The notes beneath the pieces are model-generated. The model saw only the letters and a program-made list of their open reading frames with translations. It had not been told where the DNA came from and did no database searches. From UBA8190 sp003453695 (lineage in GTDB: Bacteria > Actinomycetota > Acidimicrobiia > Acidimicrobiales > UBA8190), in contig DAIRBY010000008.1 in the NCBI GenBank assembly GCA_036796975.1, forward strand, positions 15,219 through 79,218: a stretch of DNA of 64,000 nucleotides. The letters are read 5' to 3'. A program made the position numbers and the translations under genes. Shown piece by piece: positions 16,330-24,471 of the stretch. Position 1 is the stretch's first letter; each line of letters opens with the position of its first letter.

Positions 16330-17136
16330 GAGGAGCGGCCGCTGACCGCCCGGTCGGTCTTGGCCAGCACGCTGCTCGGCGCCGAGCCGCCGGAGCTCCC
16401 CGTGGCCCATCTGGTCCGCATGGCCGGCGTGTTCGGGATCAACCCCAACCGGGCGCGGGTGGCGCTGAGCCGCATGGTCGCCTCTGGTGAAGCCACTACT
16501 GACGGAACGGGGCGATACCGCCTGGCCGGGCACCTGTTGGCCCGGCAGCGGCGCCAGGCAACCAGCCGCGCCGGGCAGACCGGGCCCTGGACGGGGGGCT
16601 GGCACGTGGTCGTGCTGACGGGAGTGGGGGACACCGCCGACGTGCGCAGTCAACGGCGCCGGGCCCTCACCGCCGCCCGGCTCGCCGAACTGCGCCTCGG
16701 GGTGTGGACCCGCCCCGACAACCTGGCCCTCGACCCGGGCCTCCTCAACGGTGCGCTCGGCGAGGCCCCCGACGAGACGCTCGGCGAAGCCCCGGACGGC
16801 GCGCTCGACGGTGCAACGTGCTTCGTGGGGCGGCCGGTCGCCGATGCCGGCGACTTGGCGAGGCGCTTATGGGATGTGGACGGATGGGCCGATCGTGCCC
16901 GGGGGTTCGTCGACGAGATGGCGGTCACGACGCCGAGCGGGCCTGAGCAGCTCGCACCCGGCTTCGTGTTGTCGGCGGCCGTCCTGCGCCACCTGCAGGC
17001 CGATCCGCTCTTGCCCGAACCGCTCCTCCCCGCCGGTTGGCCCGGTGGCGAGCTCCGGCGGGCCTACGACGACTTCGACGCTCGCTATCGCGCTGTGCTC
17101 GCCGACTGGGGTCGCCGGGTGGCCGAGGTGGAATAG
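16270..17136 (+). CDS. PaaX-family transcriptional regulator with N-terminal VEQR repeats
   Basis: About 288 residues from the first GTG at 16270. The N-terminal winged helix reads LTARSVLASTLLGAEPPELPV then FGINPNRARVALSRMVASGEA and RYRLAGHLLARQ, a clear PaaX-like pattern. The C-terminal PaaX domain ends around YRAVLADWGRRV. The first 20 residues are five in-frame VEQR repeats, each GTG a possible start; the earlier TTG at 16237 would overlap the divergent promoter and is less likely. A second internal 24-bp duplication (16753-16809) gives repeated LGEAPD. It probably represses the facing desaturase gene and itself; the effector is unknown. Confidence 0.82.
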   Translation: MEQRVEQRVEQRVEQRVEQREERPLTARSVLASTLLGAEPPELPVAHLVRMAGVFGINPNRARVALSRMVASGEATTDGTGRYRLAGHLLARQRRQATSRAGQTGPWTGGWHVVVLTGVGDTADVRSQRRRALTAARLAELRLGVWTRPDNLALDPGLLNGALGEAPDETLGEAPDGALDGATCFVGRPVADAGDLARRLWDVDGWADRARGFVDEMAVTTPSGPEQLAPGFVLSAAVLRHLQADPLLPEPLLPAGWPGGELRRAYDDFDARYRAVLADWGRRVAEVE

Positions 17137-17151
17137 GCACCGGGGCGGGCT

Positions 17152-17168
17152 GCCGGGCCTCGCCCGGC
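17152..17168. terminator. Possible bidirectional terminator hairpin
   Basis: GCCGGGC and GCCCGGC with a 3-nt loop form a perfect 7-bp stem in the 42-bp gap between the convergent paaX-like gene and glpK. There is no U-tract, which is usual for high-GC actinobacterial hairpins. Confidence 0.5.
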
Positions 17169-17178
17169 CTGCAACCGC

Positions 17179-18720
17179 TCAGTTCCCCGATCCGCCCGCT
17201 CCAGCGGACTCCCTCGCCCAGGCGCGGGCCCGGTCGACGGCGCCCAACCATCCGGCATGGGCGGAGTCGGCGGAGACGGCGCTCGCCTTGGGCTCGAACA
17301 CGGCATCGGCCCGCCACAGCGACGACAGCTCCTCGAGCGACGACCACATGCCGGTGGCGAGGCCCGCCAACGTGGCTGCACCGAGCGCCGTGGCCTCGGC
17401 GCTCTCCGAGCGGCACACCGACAGCCGCACCTGGTCGGCTTGAAGCTGCAACAGCAGGTCCATCACCGACGCTCCGCCGTCCACGCGCAGCGTCTCGACC
17501 GGTGCTCCGGCGAGGCGCATGGCGTCGACCACGTCACGTACCTGGAAGGCGATCGACTCGACGACCGCCCGGGCCACGTGCCCCCGGCCCAGTCCCCGGC
17601 TCAGCCCCACGATGGCGCCACGGGCGTACGGGTCCCACCACGGGCTGCCCATGCCCGTGAAGGCAGGCACGACGTAGACGCCCTCGCTGTGAGCGACGGT
17701 GGCGGCGAGCGGTCCCACGTCGGCGGCCTGCCCGAGGATCCCGAGCCCGTCGCGCAGCCACTGGATGGCGGCCCCCGTGCTGAACACCGCCCCTTCCAGG
17801 GCGTAGACGGGGTCGGCGCCGCCGGCATGCCCGCCGAGATCCCACGCCACGGTGGTGAGCAGGCCCTCTCTGGGCTCGGGCACCTGTCCGCCCACGTTGA
17901 GCAGCACGAAGGTGCCCGTGCCGTAGGTGGCCTTGGCGGCACCGGGCTCGAAGCAGGCCTGGCCGAAGAGCGCCGACTGCTGGTCGCCTGCCAAGGCGCA
18001 CACCGGTACGCCGGCCAGGGCTCGTCCGTTCTCGGCGAGCGGTCCGGCGACGGGCGCCACCGTGCCGCAGGTCGGCACGACGCGAGGAAGGGCGTGCAGG
18101 GGGACGCCGAACAGCTCACCCAGCTCCGCGTCCCAGTCGTGCCGGGCGATGTCGTAGAGCAGTGTGCGGCTGGCGTTGGAGGGATCGGTGACGAATGCGC
18201 CGCCGGCTGGGCCGCCGGTGAGGTGCCACGCCACCCAGGCGTCCACCGTCCCCAGTGCGAGGTTGTCGTCGGCCTCGACGCCACCTTCCACGAGCAGCCA
18301 TCCCATCTTGGTGGCCGAGAAGTAGGGGTCGAGCACGAGACCGGTGCGCCGGCGCACCAGCTCTTCGTGGCCGTCTGCCCGCAACTGGTCACAGCGCGGG
18401 GCGGTGCGCCGGTCCTGCCACACCAGCGCCCGGTGGCGGGGGAGGCCCGCGCGCCGGTCCCAGGCCACCACCGTCTCGCGCTGGTTGGTGATCCCGATGG
18501 CGGCCACCGGGCGACCGGCCTGTCGTTGGCGCTCGCTCACCTCTGCCAGGGTGGCGAGCACGTGATCGCGGATCTCGAGGGCGTCGTGCTCCACCCAGCC
18601 GGGCCGGGGGAAGTACTGGGTCAGCTCGCGGTAGGCGACGTCCAGGACCCGCCCTCGTTCGTCGACGGCCACCGAGCGGACCCCGGTCGTCCCGGCGTCG
18701 ACCGCCACCACGCAGGCCAT
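17179..18720 (-). CDS. glpK: Glycerol kinase
   Basis: 513 residues of the FGGY family, phosphorylating glycerol to glycerol 3-phosphate with ATP. N-terminal phosphate loop VVAVDAGTTGVRSVAVD, the GITNQRETVVAWDRR segment, substrate-binding residues in PSNASRTLLYDI, FGGY domain ALAGDQQSALFGQACF, YGTGTFVLLNVG, and the C-terminal signature MGSPWWDPYARGAIVGLSRG, all typical of GlpK. Alone here without glpF or glpD. TAGCGT lies 9 nt before the ATG, a possible -10 box. The product could feed the gpsA pathway in reverse, but the genes are far apart. Confidence 0.95.
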   Translation of the reverse strand: MACVVAVDAGTTGVRSVAVDERGRVLDVAYRELTQYFPRPGWVEHDALEIRDHVLATLAEVSERQRQAGRPVAAIGITNQRETVVAWDRRAGLPRHRALVWQDRRTAPRCDQLRADGHEELVRRRTGLVLDPYFSATKMGWLLVEGGVEADDNLALGTVDAWVAWHLTGGPAGGAFVTDPSNASRTLLYDIARHDWDAELGELFGVPLHALPRVVPTCGTVAPVAGPLAENGRALAGVPVCALAGDQQSALFGQACFEPGAAKATYGTGTFVLLNVGGQVPEPREGLLTTVAWDLGGHAGGADPVYALEGAVFSTGAAIQWLRDGLGILGQAADVGPLAATVAHSEGVYVVPAFTGMGSPWWDPYARGAIVGLSRGLGRGHVARAVVESIAFQVRDVVDAMRLAGAPVETLRVDGGASVMDLLLQLQADQVRLSVCRSESAEATALGAATLAGLATGMWSSLEELSSLWRADAVFEPKASAVSADSAHAGWLGAVDRARAWARESAGAGGSGN

Positions 18721-18831
18721 CGGCGGCGCACGCTACCGGGGCCCGCCGGACCGGCCCGACACGTGAAGCGGCGCACGATTGCAAACCTTCGCGAACGCCC
18801 TCCGACCTGGGCGGCAATCCCGGCCCGGGCG

Positions 18832-18861
18832 TTGACACCCCGGTAACTACAGTGCTGTAAT
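18832..18861 (+). promoter_or_regulatory. nrdJ promoter with extended -10
   Basis: TTGACA at 18832-18837, an 18-nt spacer, and TGTAAT at 18856-18861 preceded by TGC (extended -10). A short inverted repeat, TACAG-TG-CTGTA (18848-18859), overlaps the -10. The predicted transcription start is near 18868, giving a 5' leader of about 118 nt before the GTG of nrdJ. Confidence 0.8.
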
Positions 18862-18863
18862 GT

Positions 18864-18910
18864 GCCCCGCATCTTGTGGCGGCCGATGGGGGAACCACAA
18901 CATCTTGTGG
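18864..18910 (+). promoter_or_regulatory. Pair of NrdR boxes upstream of nrdJ
   Basis: Two 16-bp sites, GCCCCGCATCTTGTGG (18864-18879) and CCACAACATCTTGTGG (18895-18910), match the NrdR consensus (acaCwAtATaTwGtgt). The second is embedded in a 20-bp near-palindrome with 8-bp arms. Their centres are exactly 31 bp apart, the three-turn spacing known for NrdR boxes, and they overlap or follow the transcription start. NrdR is the ATP/dATP-sensing repressor of ribonucleotide reductase genes; its own gene is not in the window. Confidence 0.85.
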
Positions 18911-18985
18911 TTCAGGGGCAGATTCACCGGCTCTGTTCGGCCACCCGGAGCGTAGGCTGGAGACGACGAAAAGGGGTGGGAGAAC

Positions 18986-21868
18986 GTGGCCATCGCACCG
19001 CAGCGGACCGCTATCGGGATCCGGCGACACTTCACGACCGAGGGCGTCCATCCCTATGACGAGCTTCTCTGGGAGCGGCGTGACGCCCGGATCACCGACT
19101 ACCGCACCGGGGAGGTCGCCTTCGAGCAGGTGGGCGTCGAGGTCCCGGCCGGCTGGAGCCTGAACGCCACCAACATTCTCGCCCAGAAGTACTTCCGGGG
19201 CACCCCCGGCACCGCCGAGAGAGAGACGTCGCTCAAGCAGGTGATCGACCGGATCGTCGACACCATCGCCGACTGGGGCACGAAGGACGGCTACTTCGTC
19301 GACGACGCCGAGGCCGACGCCTTCCGCGACGAGCTCAAGCGCGTCATCGTGACCCAGCGGGCCGCCTTCAACTCACCGGTGTGGTTCAACATCGGCGTAA
19401 AGGGAGTGCCGCAGCAGGGTTCGGCATGTTTCATCCTGTCCGTCGACGACTCGATGGACTCCATCCTCAACTGGTACCGGGAAGAGGGGATCATCTTCAA
19501 GGGTGGGTCCGGGGCCGGGGTCAACCTGTCTCGCATCCGGGGATCCATGGAGCACCTCCAAGGCGGGGGCACCGCCTCCGGCCCGGTGTCCTTCATGCGC
19601 GGCGCCGACGCCTCGGCTGGCACCATAAAGAGCGGTGGCAAGACCAGGCGCGCCGCCAAGATGGTCATCCTCGACGCCGATCACCCCGACATCGCCGACT
19701 TCGTCTGGTGCAAGGCCCTCGAGGAGCGCAAGGCCCGGGTGCTGCGCGACGCCGGCTTCGACATGGACCTGGACGGTGCCGACTCCTTCTCGGTGCAGTA
19801 CCAGAACGCCAACAACTCTGTGCGGGTCACCGACGAGTTCATGCAGGCGGTCCTGGACGACGCCGACTGGGCGCTCTTGGCTCGTTCCGACGGCTCACCG
19901 GTGCGAACCATCAAGGCTCGCGACCTGTTCAGGCAGATCGCCCACGCCGCATGGGAGTGCGCCGACCCCGGCATGCAGTTCGACACGACGATCAACCGTT
20001 GGCACACCGCCCCGAATGCGGGCCGTATCAACGGGAGCAATCCTTGCTCGGAATACATGCACCTCGACAACAGCGCCTGCAACCTGGCCAGCATCAACCT
20101 GCTCAAGTTCCTGGGCGAGGACGGGAGCTTCGACGTGGACGGGTTCAAGGCCGCCGCCGAGGTCGTCTTCACCGCCCAGGAGATCCTGGTGGGCAACGCC
20201 GACTACCCGACCGAGAAGATCGCCGAGAACAGCCGCCGGTACCGGGAGCTCGGCATCGGCTACGCCAACCTCGGTGCCCTGCTCATGGCGCAGGGCCTGC
20301 CCTACGACTCGGACGAGGGCCGGGCCTGGGCCGGCGCCATCACGGCGCTCATGACGGGCCACTCCTACGCCGTCTCCGCCCGCACTGCGGCGCGCATGGG
20401 TCCGTTCGCCGGCTACCACGCCGACCGCGAGGCCATGATCGACGTCCTGCACATGCACCGGGCCGAGGTCGCCAAGATCGACGAGGAGCTGGTTCCCACG
20501 GAACTGCTCTCGGCTGCCCAAGAAGCGTGGGAAGACGCGGTCGTGCTCGGCGAGCAGTACGGCGTCCGCAATTCGCAAGCCAGCGTGCTGGCCCCGACGG
20601 GAACCATCGCCCTGCTCATGGACTGTGACACCACGGGTGTGGAGCCCGACCTCGGCTTGGTGAAGACAAAGAAGCTGGTCGGCGGGGGGACCATGTCCAT
20701 CGTCAACCAGACGATTCCCCGTGCCCTGGCTCGGCTCGGCTACTCACCGGAGCAGGTCGAGGACGTCGTCTCCTACATCGACGAGCACAAGACGATCGTG
20801 GGCGCCCCGCACGTCCAGCCGCAGCACCTGCCGGTGTTCGCCTGTTCCATGGGTGACAACACCATCCACTACTCAGGCCATGTCCGCATGATGGGTGCTG
20901 TGCAGCCCTTCATCTCCGGTGCCATCTCCAAGACGGTGAACATGCCCGAGGACGTCACCGTGGAGGACGTGGAGCAGCTCCATCTGGACGCTTGGAGGCT
21001 CGGGATCAAGGCCATCGCCATCTACCGCGACAACTGCAAGGTGGCTCAGCCGCTGTCCACCACCAAGAAACAAGGCGCCCTGGTCGGCGAGGGTGGCGAC
21101 TTCGCTCCGGCCGGTTCCGAGGCAGAGGCCAAGGACCGTGTCATCGCCGCCCGCATCGCCGAGCTCGAGACGGCTCTGGCCAAGGAGCGGCAGCGACCGA
21201 GCGACACCGTGGTCGTGGGCGCGGTCCGCGAACGCCTGCCCCGCCGGCGCCAGTCCAAGACCTTCGCCTTCCGGGTGGCCGACTGTGAGGGCTACGTCAC
21301 CGTGGGGGAGTACGAGGACGGCCGTCCCGGTGAGGTGTTCATCAAGGTGTCGAAGCAGGGATCGACCCTGGCGGGCATCATGGACGCCTTCTCGATCTCG
21401 ATCAGCTTGGGCCTTCAGCATGGCGTCCCGCTGGCCACCTACGTGCAGAAATACTCGAACATGCGCTTCGAGCCGGCGGGGATCACCGACGACGCCGACC
21501 TCCGCATCGCCACCAGCCTGGTGGACTACATCTTCCGCCGTCTCGCCCTCGACTACCTGGGCCGTGAAGCCCGCGAGGACCTCGGGGTGCTGTCGACCTC
21601 TGAGCGGGTCCAGCCCACGCTTCCCGGTGTGGAGGAGGCCGCCACCTTGGAGCAGGACCTCGTCGAGGACGCCGGCGTGAGCCCCGTGCCGCCCAGCCGT
21701 CTCCCCACCGAGGGCGTGACGTACGGCACGACCTCCTCGGCCGAGGCACCGAGCCCCCGGGCGGAGCAGCGTGACGCTCCGCTCTGCTACCAGTGCGGCA
21801 TGGTCATGCAGCGCGCCGGGTCCTGCTACGTGTGCTCGAGCTGCGGCACCACCAGCGGCTGCTCGTAG
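18986..21868 (+). CDS. nrdJ: Adenosylcobalamin-dependent ribonucleotide reductase (class II)
   Basis: 960 residues. It reduces ribonucleotides to deoxyribonucleotides for DNA synthesis without oxygen, using coenzyme B12 to make the thiyl radical. Catalytic core: FNSPVWFN and the first redox Cys in GSACFILSVDDSM, the active-site loop NPCSEYMHLDNSACNLASINL (Asn, Cys and Glu), and the phosphate-binding APTGTIALLMDCDTTGVEP. A TSCPD-type domain (residues ~770-860) and the C-terminal cysteine cluster CYQCGMVMQRAGSCYVCSSCG follow, as in actinobacterial NrdJ. GTG start preceded by GGGGTGGGAG. Controlled by two NrdR boxes. No class I genes are present here. Confidence 0.97.
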   Translation: MAIAPQRTAIGIRRHFTTEGVHPYDELLWERRDARITDYRTGEVAFEQVGVEVPAGWSLNATNILAQKYFRGTPGTAERETSLKQVIDRIVDTIADWGTKDGYFVDDAEADAFRDELKRVIVTQRAAFNSPVWFNIGVKGVPQQGSACFILSVDDSMDSILNWYREEGIIFKGGSGAGVNLSRIRGSMEHLQGGGTASGPVSFMRGADASAGTIKSGGKTRRAAKMVILDADHPDIADFVWCKALEERKARVLRDAGFDMDLDGADSFSVQYQNANNSVRVTDEFMQAVLDDADWALLARSDGSPVRTIKARDLFRQIAHAAWECADPGMQFDTTINRWHTAPNAGRINGSNPCSEYMHLDNSACNLASINLLKFLGEDGSFDVDGFKAAAEVVFTAQEILVGNADYPTEKIAENSRRYRELGIGYANLGALLMAQGLPYDSDEGRAWAGAITALMTGHSYAVSARTAARMGPFAGYHADREAMIDVLHMHRAEVAKIDEELVPTELLSAAQEAWEDAVVLGEQYGVRNSQASVLAPTGTIALLMDCDTTGVEPDLGLVKTKKLVGGGTMSIVNQTIPRALARLGYSPEQVEDVVSYIDEHKTIVGAPHVQPQHLPVFACSMGDNTIHYSGHVRMMGAVQPFISGAISKTVNMPEDVTVEDVEQLHLDAWRLGIKAIAIYRDNCKVAQPLSTTKKQGALVGEGGDFAPAGSEAEAKDRVIAARIAELETALAKERQRPSDTVVVGAVRERLPRRRQSKTFAFRVADCEGYVTVGEYEDGRPGEVFIKVSKQGSTLAGIMDAFSISISLGLQHGVPLATYVQKYSNMRFEPAGITDDADLRIATSLVDYIFRRLALDYLGREAREDLGVLSTSERVQPTLPGVEEAATLEQDLVEDAGVSPVPPSRLPTEGVTYGTTSSAEAPSPRAEQRDAPLCYQCGMVMQRAGSCYVCSSCGTTSGCS

Positions 21869-21984
21869 TGAGAAACCGCGCCAGGTGACGTCGGAGTTCC
21901 GCGCACGATGACGCGCACAACCGCGGTCAATGACACTCCAATCCGCGAACGGTGACATAGACGAGTTAGCAAGCAGTCAGCAAC

Positions 21985-22018
21985 AGCAGGGCCTCGGATG
22001 ACATGCCGGGGCCCTGCT
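21985..22018. terminator. Long hairpin between nrdJ and the SLATT operon
   Basis: AGCAGGGCC (21985-21993) pairs with GGCCCTGCT (22010-22018), followed after one mismatch by CGG/CCG, around an 8-nt loop. No T-run follows. It may end the nrdJ transcript or act in the leader of the next operon, whose ribosome site (GAGGAGGTG) starts 15 bp downstream. The rest of this 178-bp gap shows nothing recognisable. Confidence 0.6.
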
Positions 22019-22046
22019 GCATCTTGTGAGCCGAGGAGGTGAACAG

Positions 22047-22214
22047 ATGGCCAAGAACACGGGCAAGGACTACCGGGAGGGCGAGGTGCGTGACCGGAGC
22101 CAGGTCTTCAACCCGAAAACCAAGACCTGGACCAAGCGCAACAGCGAGACCGGCGAATTCATGGACGGCAAAGAGGACGGCACCCCCTTCAAGGGAGTGC
22201 GCAAGGAGCACTGA
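22047..22214 (+). CDS. Small hydrophilic protein, first gene of the SLATT/CD-NTase operon
   Basis: 55 residues, highly charged, with many Lys, Asp and Glu and the segment FNPKTKTWTKRN followed by SETGEFMDGKEDGTPFKGVRKEH. The start is the ATG with a strong Shine-Dalgarno sequence, GAGGAGGTG, 5 nt upstream. Its stop overlaps the next ATG (TGATG), so the genes are translationally coupled. I do not recognise a family with certainty; its conserved position suggests it belongs to the system rather than being chance. Function unknown. Confidence 0.7.
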   Translation: MAKNTGKDYREGEVRDRSQVFNPKTKTWTKRNSETGEFMDGKEDGTPFKGVRKEH

Positions 22215-22717
22215 TGGAGAAGGGCGCCATCAGCGACGAACTCGAACGGATCGAGGAGAGCGCCAAGTACAGCGGACAGACGCAGTTCGAGCAGGCGAAG
22301 TTCTGGCGTGGTTTCGGGCTCGTCGTTGGTCTGCCGGCGGCTGTCCTGGCCGCCATCTCCGGTGGAACGGGCCTGGCCGACGCTGCTGCTCGGGTGCCGG
22401 CTGGAGCCGAGGCGCTGGCCGCTGCCGGCCTCGGCGCAGTGCTCACCGCCGTCGGGGCCGCCAAGCGGGTAAGCAACGCCCACGCCTCGGGCAACGCCTA
22501 CCTGAGCATCCAGACCGACGCCCGCCAGCTCCGCCTGATCGACCTGCCAACCCTCGATGCGGAGCAAGCCCGCCAGCACTTGGCCGAGCTCACCAAGCGC
22601 CTCGCCGACGCCAACGCCGCCGCCGACCTACCGGCCTTCTACGCCTACTGGCGAGGCCGGGGGAACATCGAACGAGGTCGCCAGAGCTACGCCGTGGATG
22701 CCACGAGGGCACGCTGA
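22214..22717 (+). CDS. SLATT-type two-TM membrane protein, candidate CBASS effector
   Basis: 167 residues. An amphipathic, charged N-terminal helix (residues 8-30, ELERIEESAKYSGQTQFEQAKFW) precedes two TM segments (about 33-50 and 64-83), then a soluble helical tail. This arrangement (helix, two TM, helical tail) matches the SLATT family, described as SMODS- and SLOG-associated two-TM effectors. The neighbour is a nucleotidyltransferase, so the likely role is a membrane-disrupting effector opened by a cyclic oligonucleotide during phage infection. It overlaps both neighbours by 1 nt. The family call rests on architecture and context, not a database hit. Confidence 0.7.
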   Translation: MEKGAISDELERIEESAKYSGQTQFEQAKFWRGFGLVVGLPAAVLAAISGGTGLADAAARVPAGAEALAAAGLGAVLTAVGAAKRVSNAHASGNAYLSIQTDARQLRLIDLPTLDAEQARQHLAELTKRLADANAAADLPAFYAYWRGRGNIERGRQSYAVDATRAR

Positions 22718-23586
22718 TGGCCACAACAACGGCCAAGGCCTTCGACGAGTTCAAAGCCAAGCTCACCTTGACATCCACGCAGAGAGATCTCGTCAAGTCC
22801 CGCCGTGAGACCTGCCACGGCTACTTGGAGAAGGCGTTTCCAGGTTCGTCGGATATGCCCTTGCAAAAGACGAAACTGATCGGATCGGCAGGACGGGAAA
22901 CGATCATCCGTCCGCTCGAGGACGTTGACGTGCTCGCCGTCTTCGGAGACGCCCAGGAGGTCTACAGCAAGTACTACGGGAACTCCCGCAAGTTCCTCTA
23001 CCGGGTCCGTGACGCCCTCGATGAGTACCAGGTCGAGGTGGTTGGCGCTCGTGGCCAAGCAGTGCGCCTCTTCTACAAGCAGAAGCCTCACGTCGACATC
23101 GCACCGGTGCTGCCTCGCTCTGGAGGCGGCTACCTGCTGCCCGCCGGCGACGGCAAGTGGATCTCCACCAACCCCGACTACCACGAGACCTGGTTGGCCC
23201 AGAAGAACCAGGACTTGGGCGGCTACTTGAAGCCCCTTGTCCGGATGCTCCGGAGATGGAACCGGGAGCACTCGAGGTATTTCAAGTCCTTCCACCTCGA
23301 GGTGATGGCCGCCAACACTTTCTCCTCGCTCGGGTCCAACTCGAGGGAGACGTGTCAGGCCTTCTTCAAGCACGCCAACATCTCGGCGTCCGACCCCGCA
23401 TTCGGCGGCGCTCTCGACGACTACATGGGCTGGCTCAGCACTCGGCGGGCGAACGCCAAGCAGGCGATGGAGGCTGCCGAAACACACGCCGCCAAGGCGT
23501 TGAGGGCAGAGGCTACGGGCGACCACAAGACGGCGATCGCACAGTGGCGCATCGTCTTCGGCGACGAGTTCCCGGCCTACGGGTAG
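22717..23586 (+). CDS. CD-NTase-like (SMODS) nucleotidyltransferase
   Basis: 289 residues. The pol-beta-like active site has a GS motif (residues 56-57, in KLIGSAGRET), the metal aspartates in LEDVDVLAVF (Asp69, Asp71) and a third in KPHVDIAPVLP (Asp127). This is the pattern of cGAS/DncV-like enzymes that make cyclic oligonucleotides. The C-terminal helical half has the GYLKPLVRMLRRWNREH and FHLEVMAANTF segments typical of SMODS enzymes. The ATG overlaps the SLATT stop (TGATG). The nucleotide product cannot be told from sequence. It would sense infection and signal to the SLATT effector. Confidence 0.85.
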   Translation: MATTTAKAFDEFKAKLTLTSTQRDLVKSRRETCHGYLEKAFPGSSDMPLQKTKLIGSAGRETIIRPLEDVDVLAVFGDAQEVYSKYYGNSRKFLYRVRDALDEYQVEVVGARGQAVRLFYKQKPHVDIAPVLPRSGGGYLLPAGDGKWISTNPDYHETWLAQKNQDLGGYLKPLVRMLRRWNREHSRYFKSFHLEVMAANTFSSLGSNSRETCQAFFKHANISASDPAFGGALDDYMGWLSTRRANAKQAMEAAETHAAKALRAEATGDHKTAIAQWRIVFGDEFPAYG

Positions 23587-23592
23587 TCGCTT

Positions 23593-23835
23593 ATGCCCGC
23601 CCAGCCGTCGTTTGTGCCTCGACAGCTCCTTTCTGTGCTCTCCTATTTCGGCGTGCAGGAGGACGTGTACTGGAACCTGGCGACGGACTGGCATGAGGCA
23701 CTTCGTCTGGCCCGAGCTCGAGAGCAACACGAACTCGCCTTCAAGGTCCACCTGCTGCAGCTCCGCCACAGGAACTCGGTCCCCGACCTGGCCGAGGCTC
23801 TCAAGCAGGGCAGGGAGACCTGTGGGGCAAGCTGA
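23593..23835 (+). CDS. Fourth gene of the SLATT/CD-NTase operon, small hypothetical protein
   Basis: 80 residues, starting 6 bp after the CD-NTase stop. It is helical in character (SYFGVQEDVYWNLATDWHEALRLARAREQHELAFKVHLLQLRHRN). No motif is recognised. It ends in a different frame from a downstream protein-like stretch (see 23820-23984), so this may be the first half of a longer frameshifted protein. The position right behind the CD-NTase suggests a system partner. Confidence 0.6.
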   Translation: MPAQPSFVPRQLLSVLSYFGVQEDVYWNLATDWHEALRLARAREQHELAFKVHLLQLRHRNSVPDLAEALKQGRETCGAS

Positions 23836-23984
23836 CGGGCCGGCTCCCGGCACAGGATGACGATCTCGTCATGTGGAGCTGGCTGACAGGCGAGCGCCGC
23901 CGGAGCTACCGGCCCGAGGACCTGATTGCCAGCGAACGTGTCCTGGTGCCGAGGTTCCCCTTCATGCGCCGTCGGACGAGGTAG
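23820..23984 (+). CDS. Possible continuation or extra small gene after the CD-NTase operon
   Basis: A reading frame shifted relative to the 80-residue gene reads WGKLTGRLPAQDDDLVMWSW and then LIASERVLVPRFPFMRRRTR before a TAG, with protein-like composition. It has no ATG at its beginning (the first in-frame ATG is 23871; a CTG at 23820 follows AGGGAG). Either it is a coupled small gene with a non-standard start, or the preceding gene has a frameshift and the two are one protein of about 130 residues. Confidence 0.35.
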   Translation: MWGKLTGRLPAQDDDLVMWSWLTGERRRSYRPEDLIASERVLVPRFPFMRRRTR

Positions 23985-24018
23985 ACCCCGGGGTCGGCTG
24001 AGGGCATCCCCGAGGCTC

Positions 24019-24471
24019 TCATCCGACATGACCTTGCCCTCGACGGTTGGCCGTCGCCCCCGCCACCGTCGCTGTTGAACGCCGGCGCCGCCGGGACGGC
24101 ACCGAAGCGTCCGGGTCCTCGTCCAGCATGAGGCTGAAGCGCACGTCCTCGCTGAGCATGATCGGGGCTTCGGTGCTCTTGGTTGTGGGGGAGCCGAAGG
24201 ACACCAGCCTGGCATTCACCAGCGTCTGCAAGCCCACCCGTTCGTGATTCGACGGCTCGGTGGGAACGTCGCCGTGCTCGACCTGGCGTAGGAGCCGGGC
24301 TTCAGTATTCGACACATGGTCTCGGTGCAGATGCCGGCGCACTGCCGCCTCCAGCGTGGCGCTGTCGACGGCGTCGACAGTACCGACGATGGCCAGCTGG
24401 TGGCCGTTCCGGCGCAGGGACATACCGCAGACAGCGAGCGCCTGGGCCAACCGGATCTCAGCTCGGTGCAA
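24019..24471 (-). CDS. Hypothetical protein downstream of an XRE regulator
   Basis: 150 residues, overlapping the end of the XRE gene by 14 nt, so probably in one operon. Segments such as HQLAIVGTVDAVDSATLEAAVRRHL and RVGLQTLVNARLVSFG look protein-like and the last 25 residues are Arg/Ser/Ala-rich. No known motif is seen, and no HExxH is present, so it is not an ImmA-type protease. Possibly the partner of the XRE protein in a toxin-antitoxin-like pair; that is only inferred from context. Confidence 0.5.
   Translation of the reverse strand: MHRAEIRLAQALAVCGMSLRRNGHQLAIVGTVDAVDSATLEAAVRRHLHRDHVSNTEARLLRQVEHGDVPTEPSNHERVGLQTLVNARLVSFGSPTTKSTEAPIMLSEDVRFSLMLDEDPDASVPSRRRRRSTATVAGATANRRGQGHVG

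Noticed and set aside
18848..18859. LexA/SOS box at the nrdJ -10 region
   Set aside because: TACAG-TG-CTGTA does not match the actinobacterial GAAC-N4-GTTC pattern; the NrdR boxes explain regulation better.
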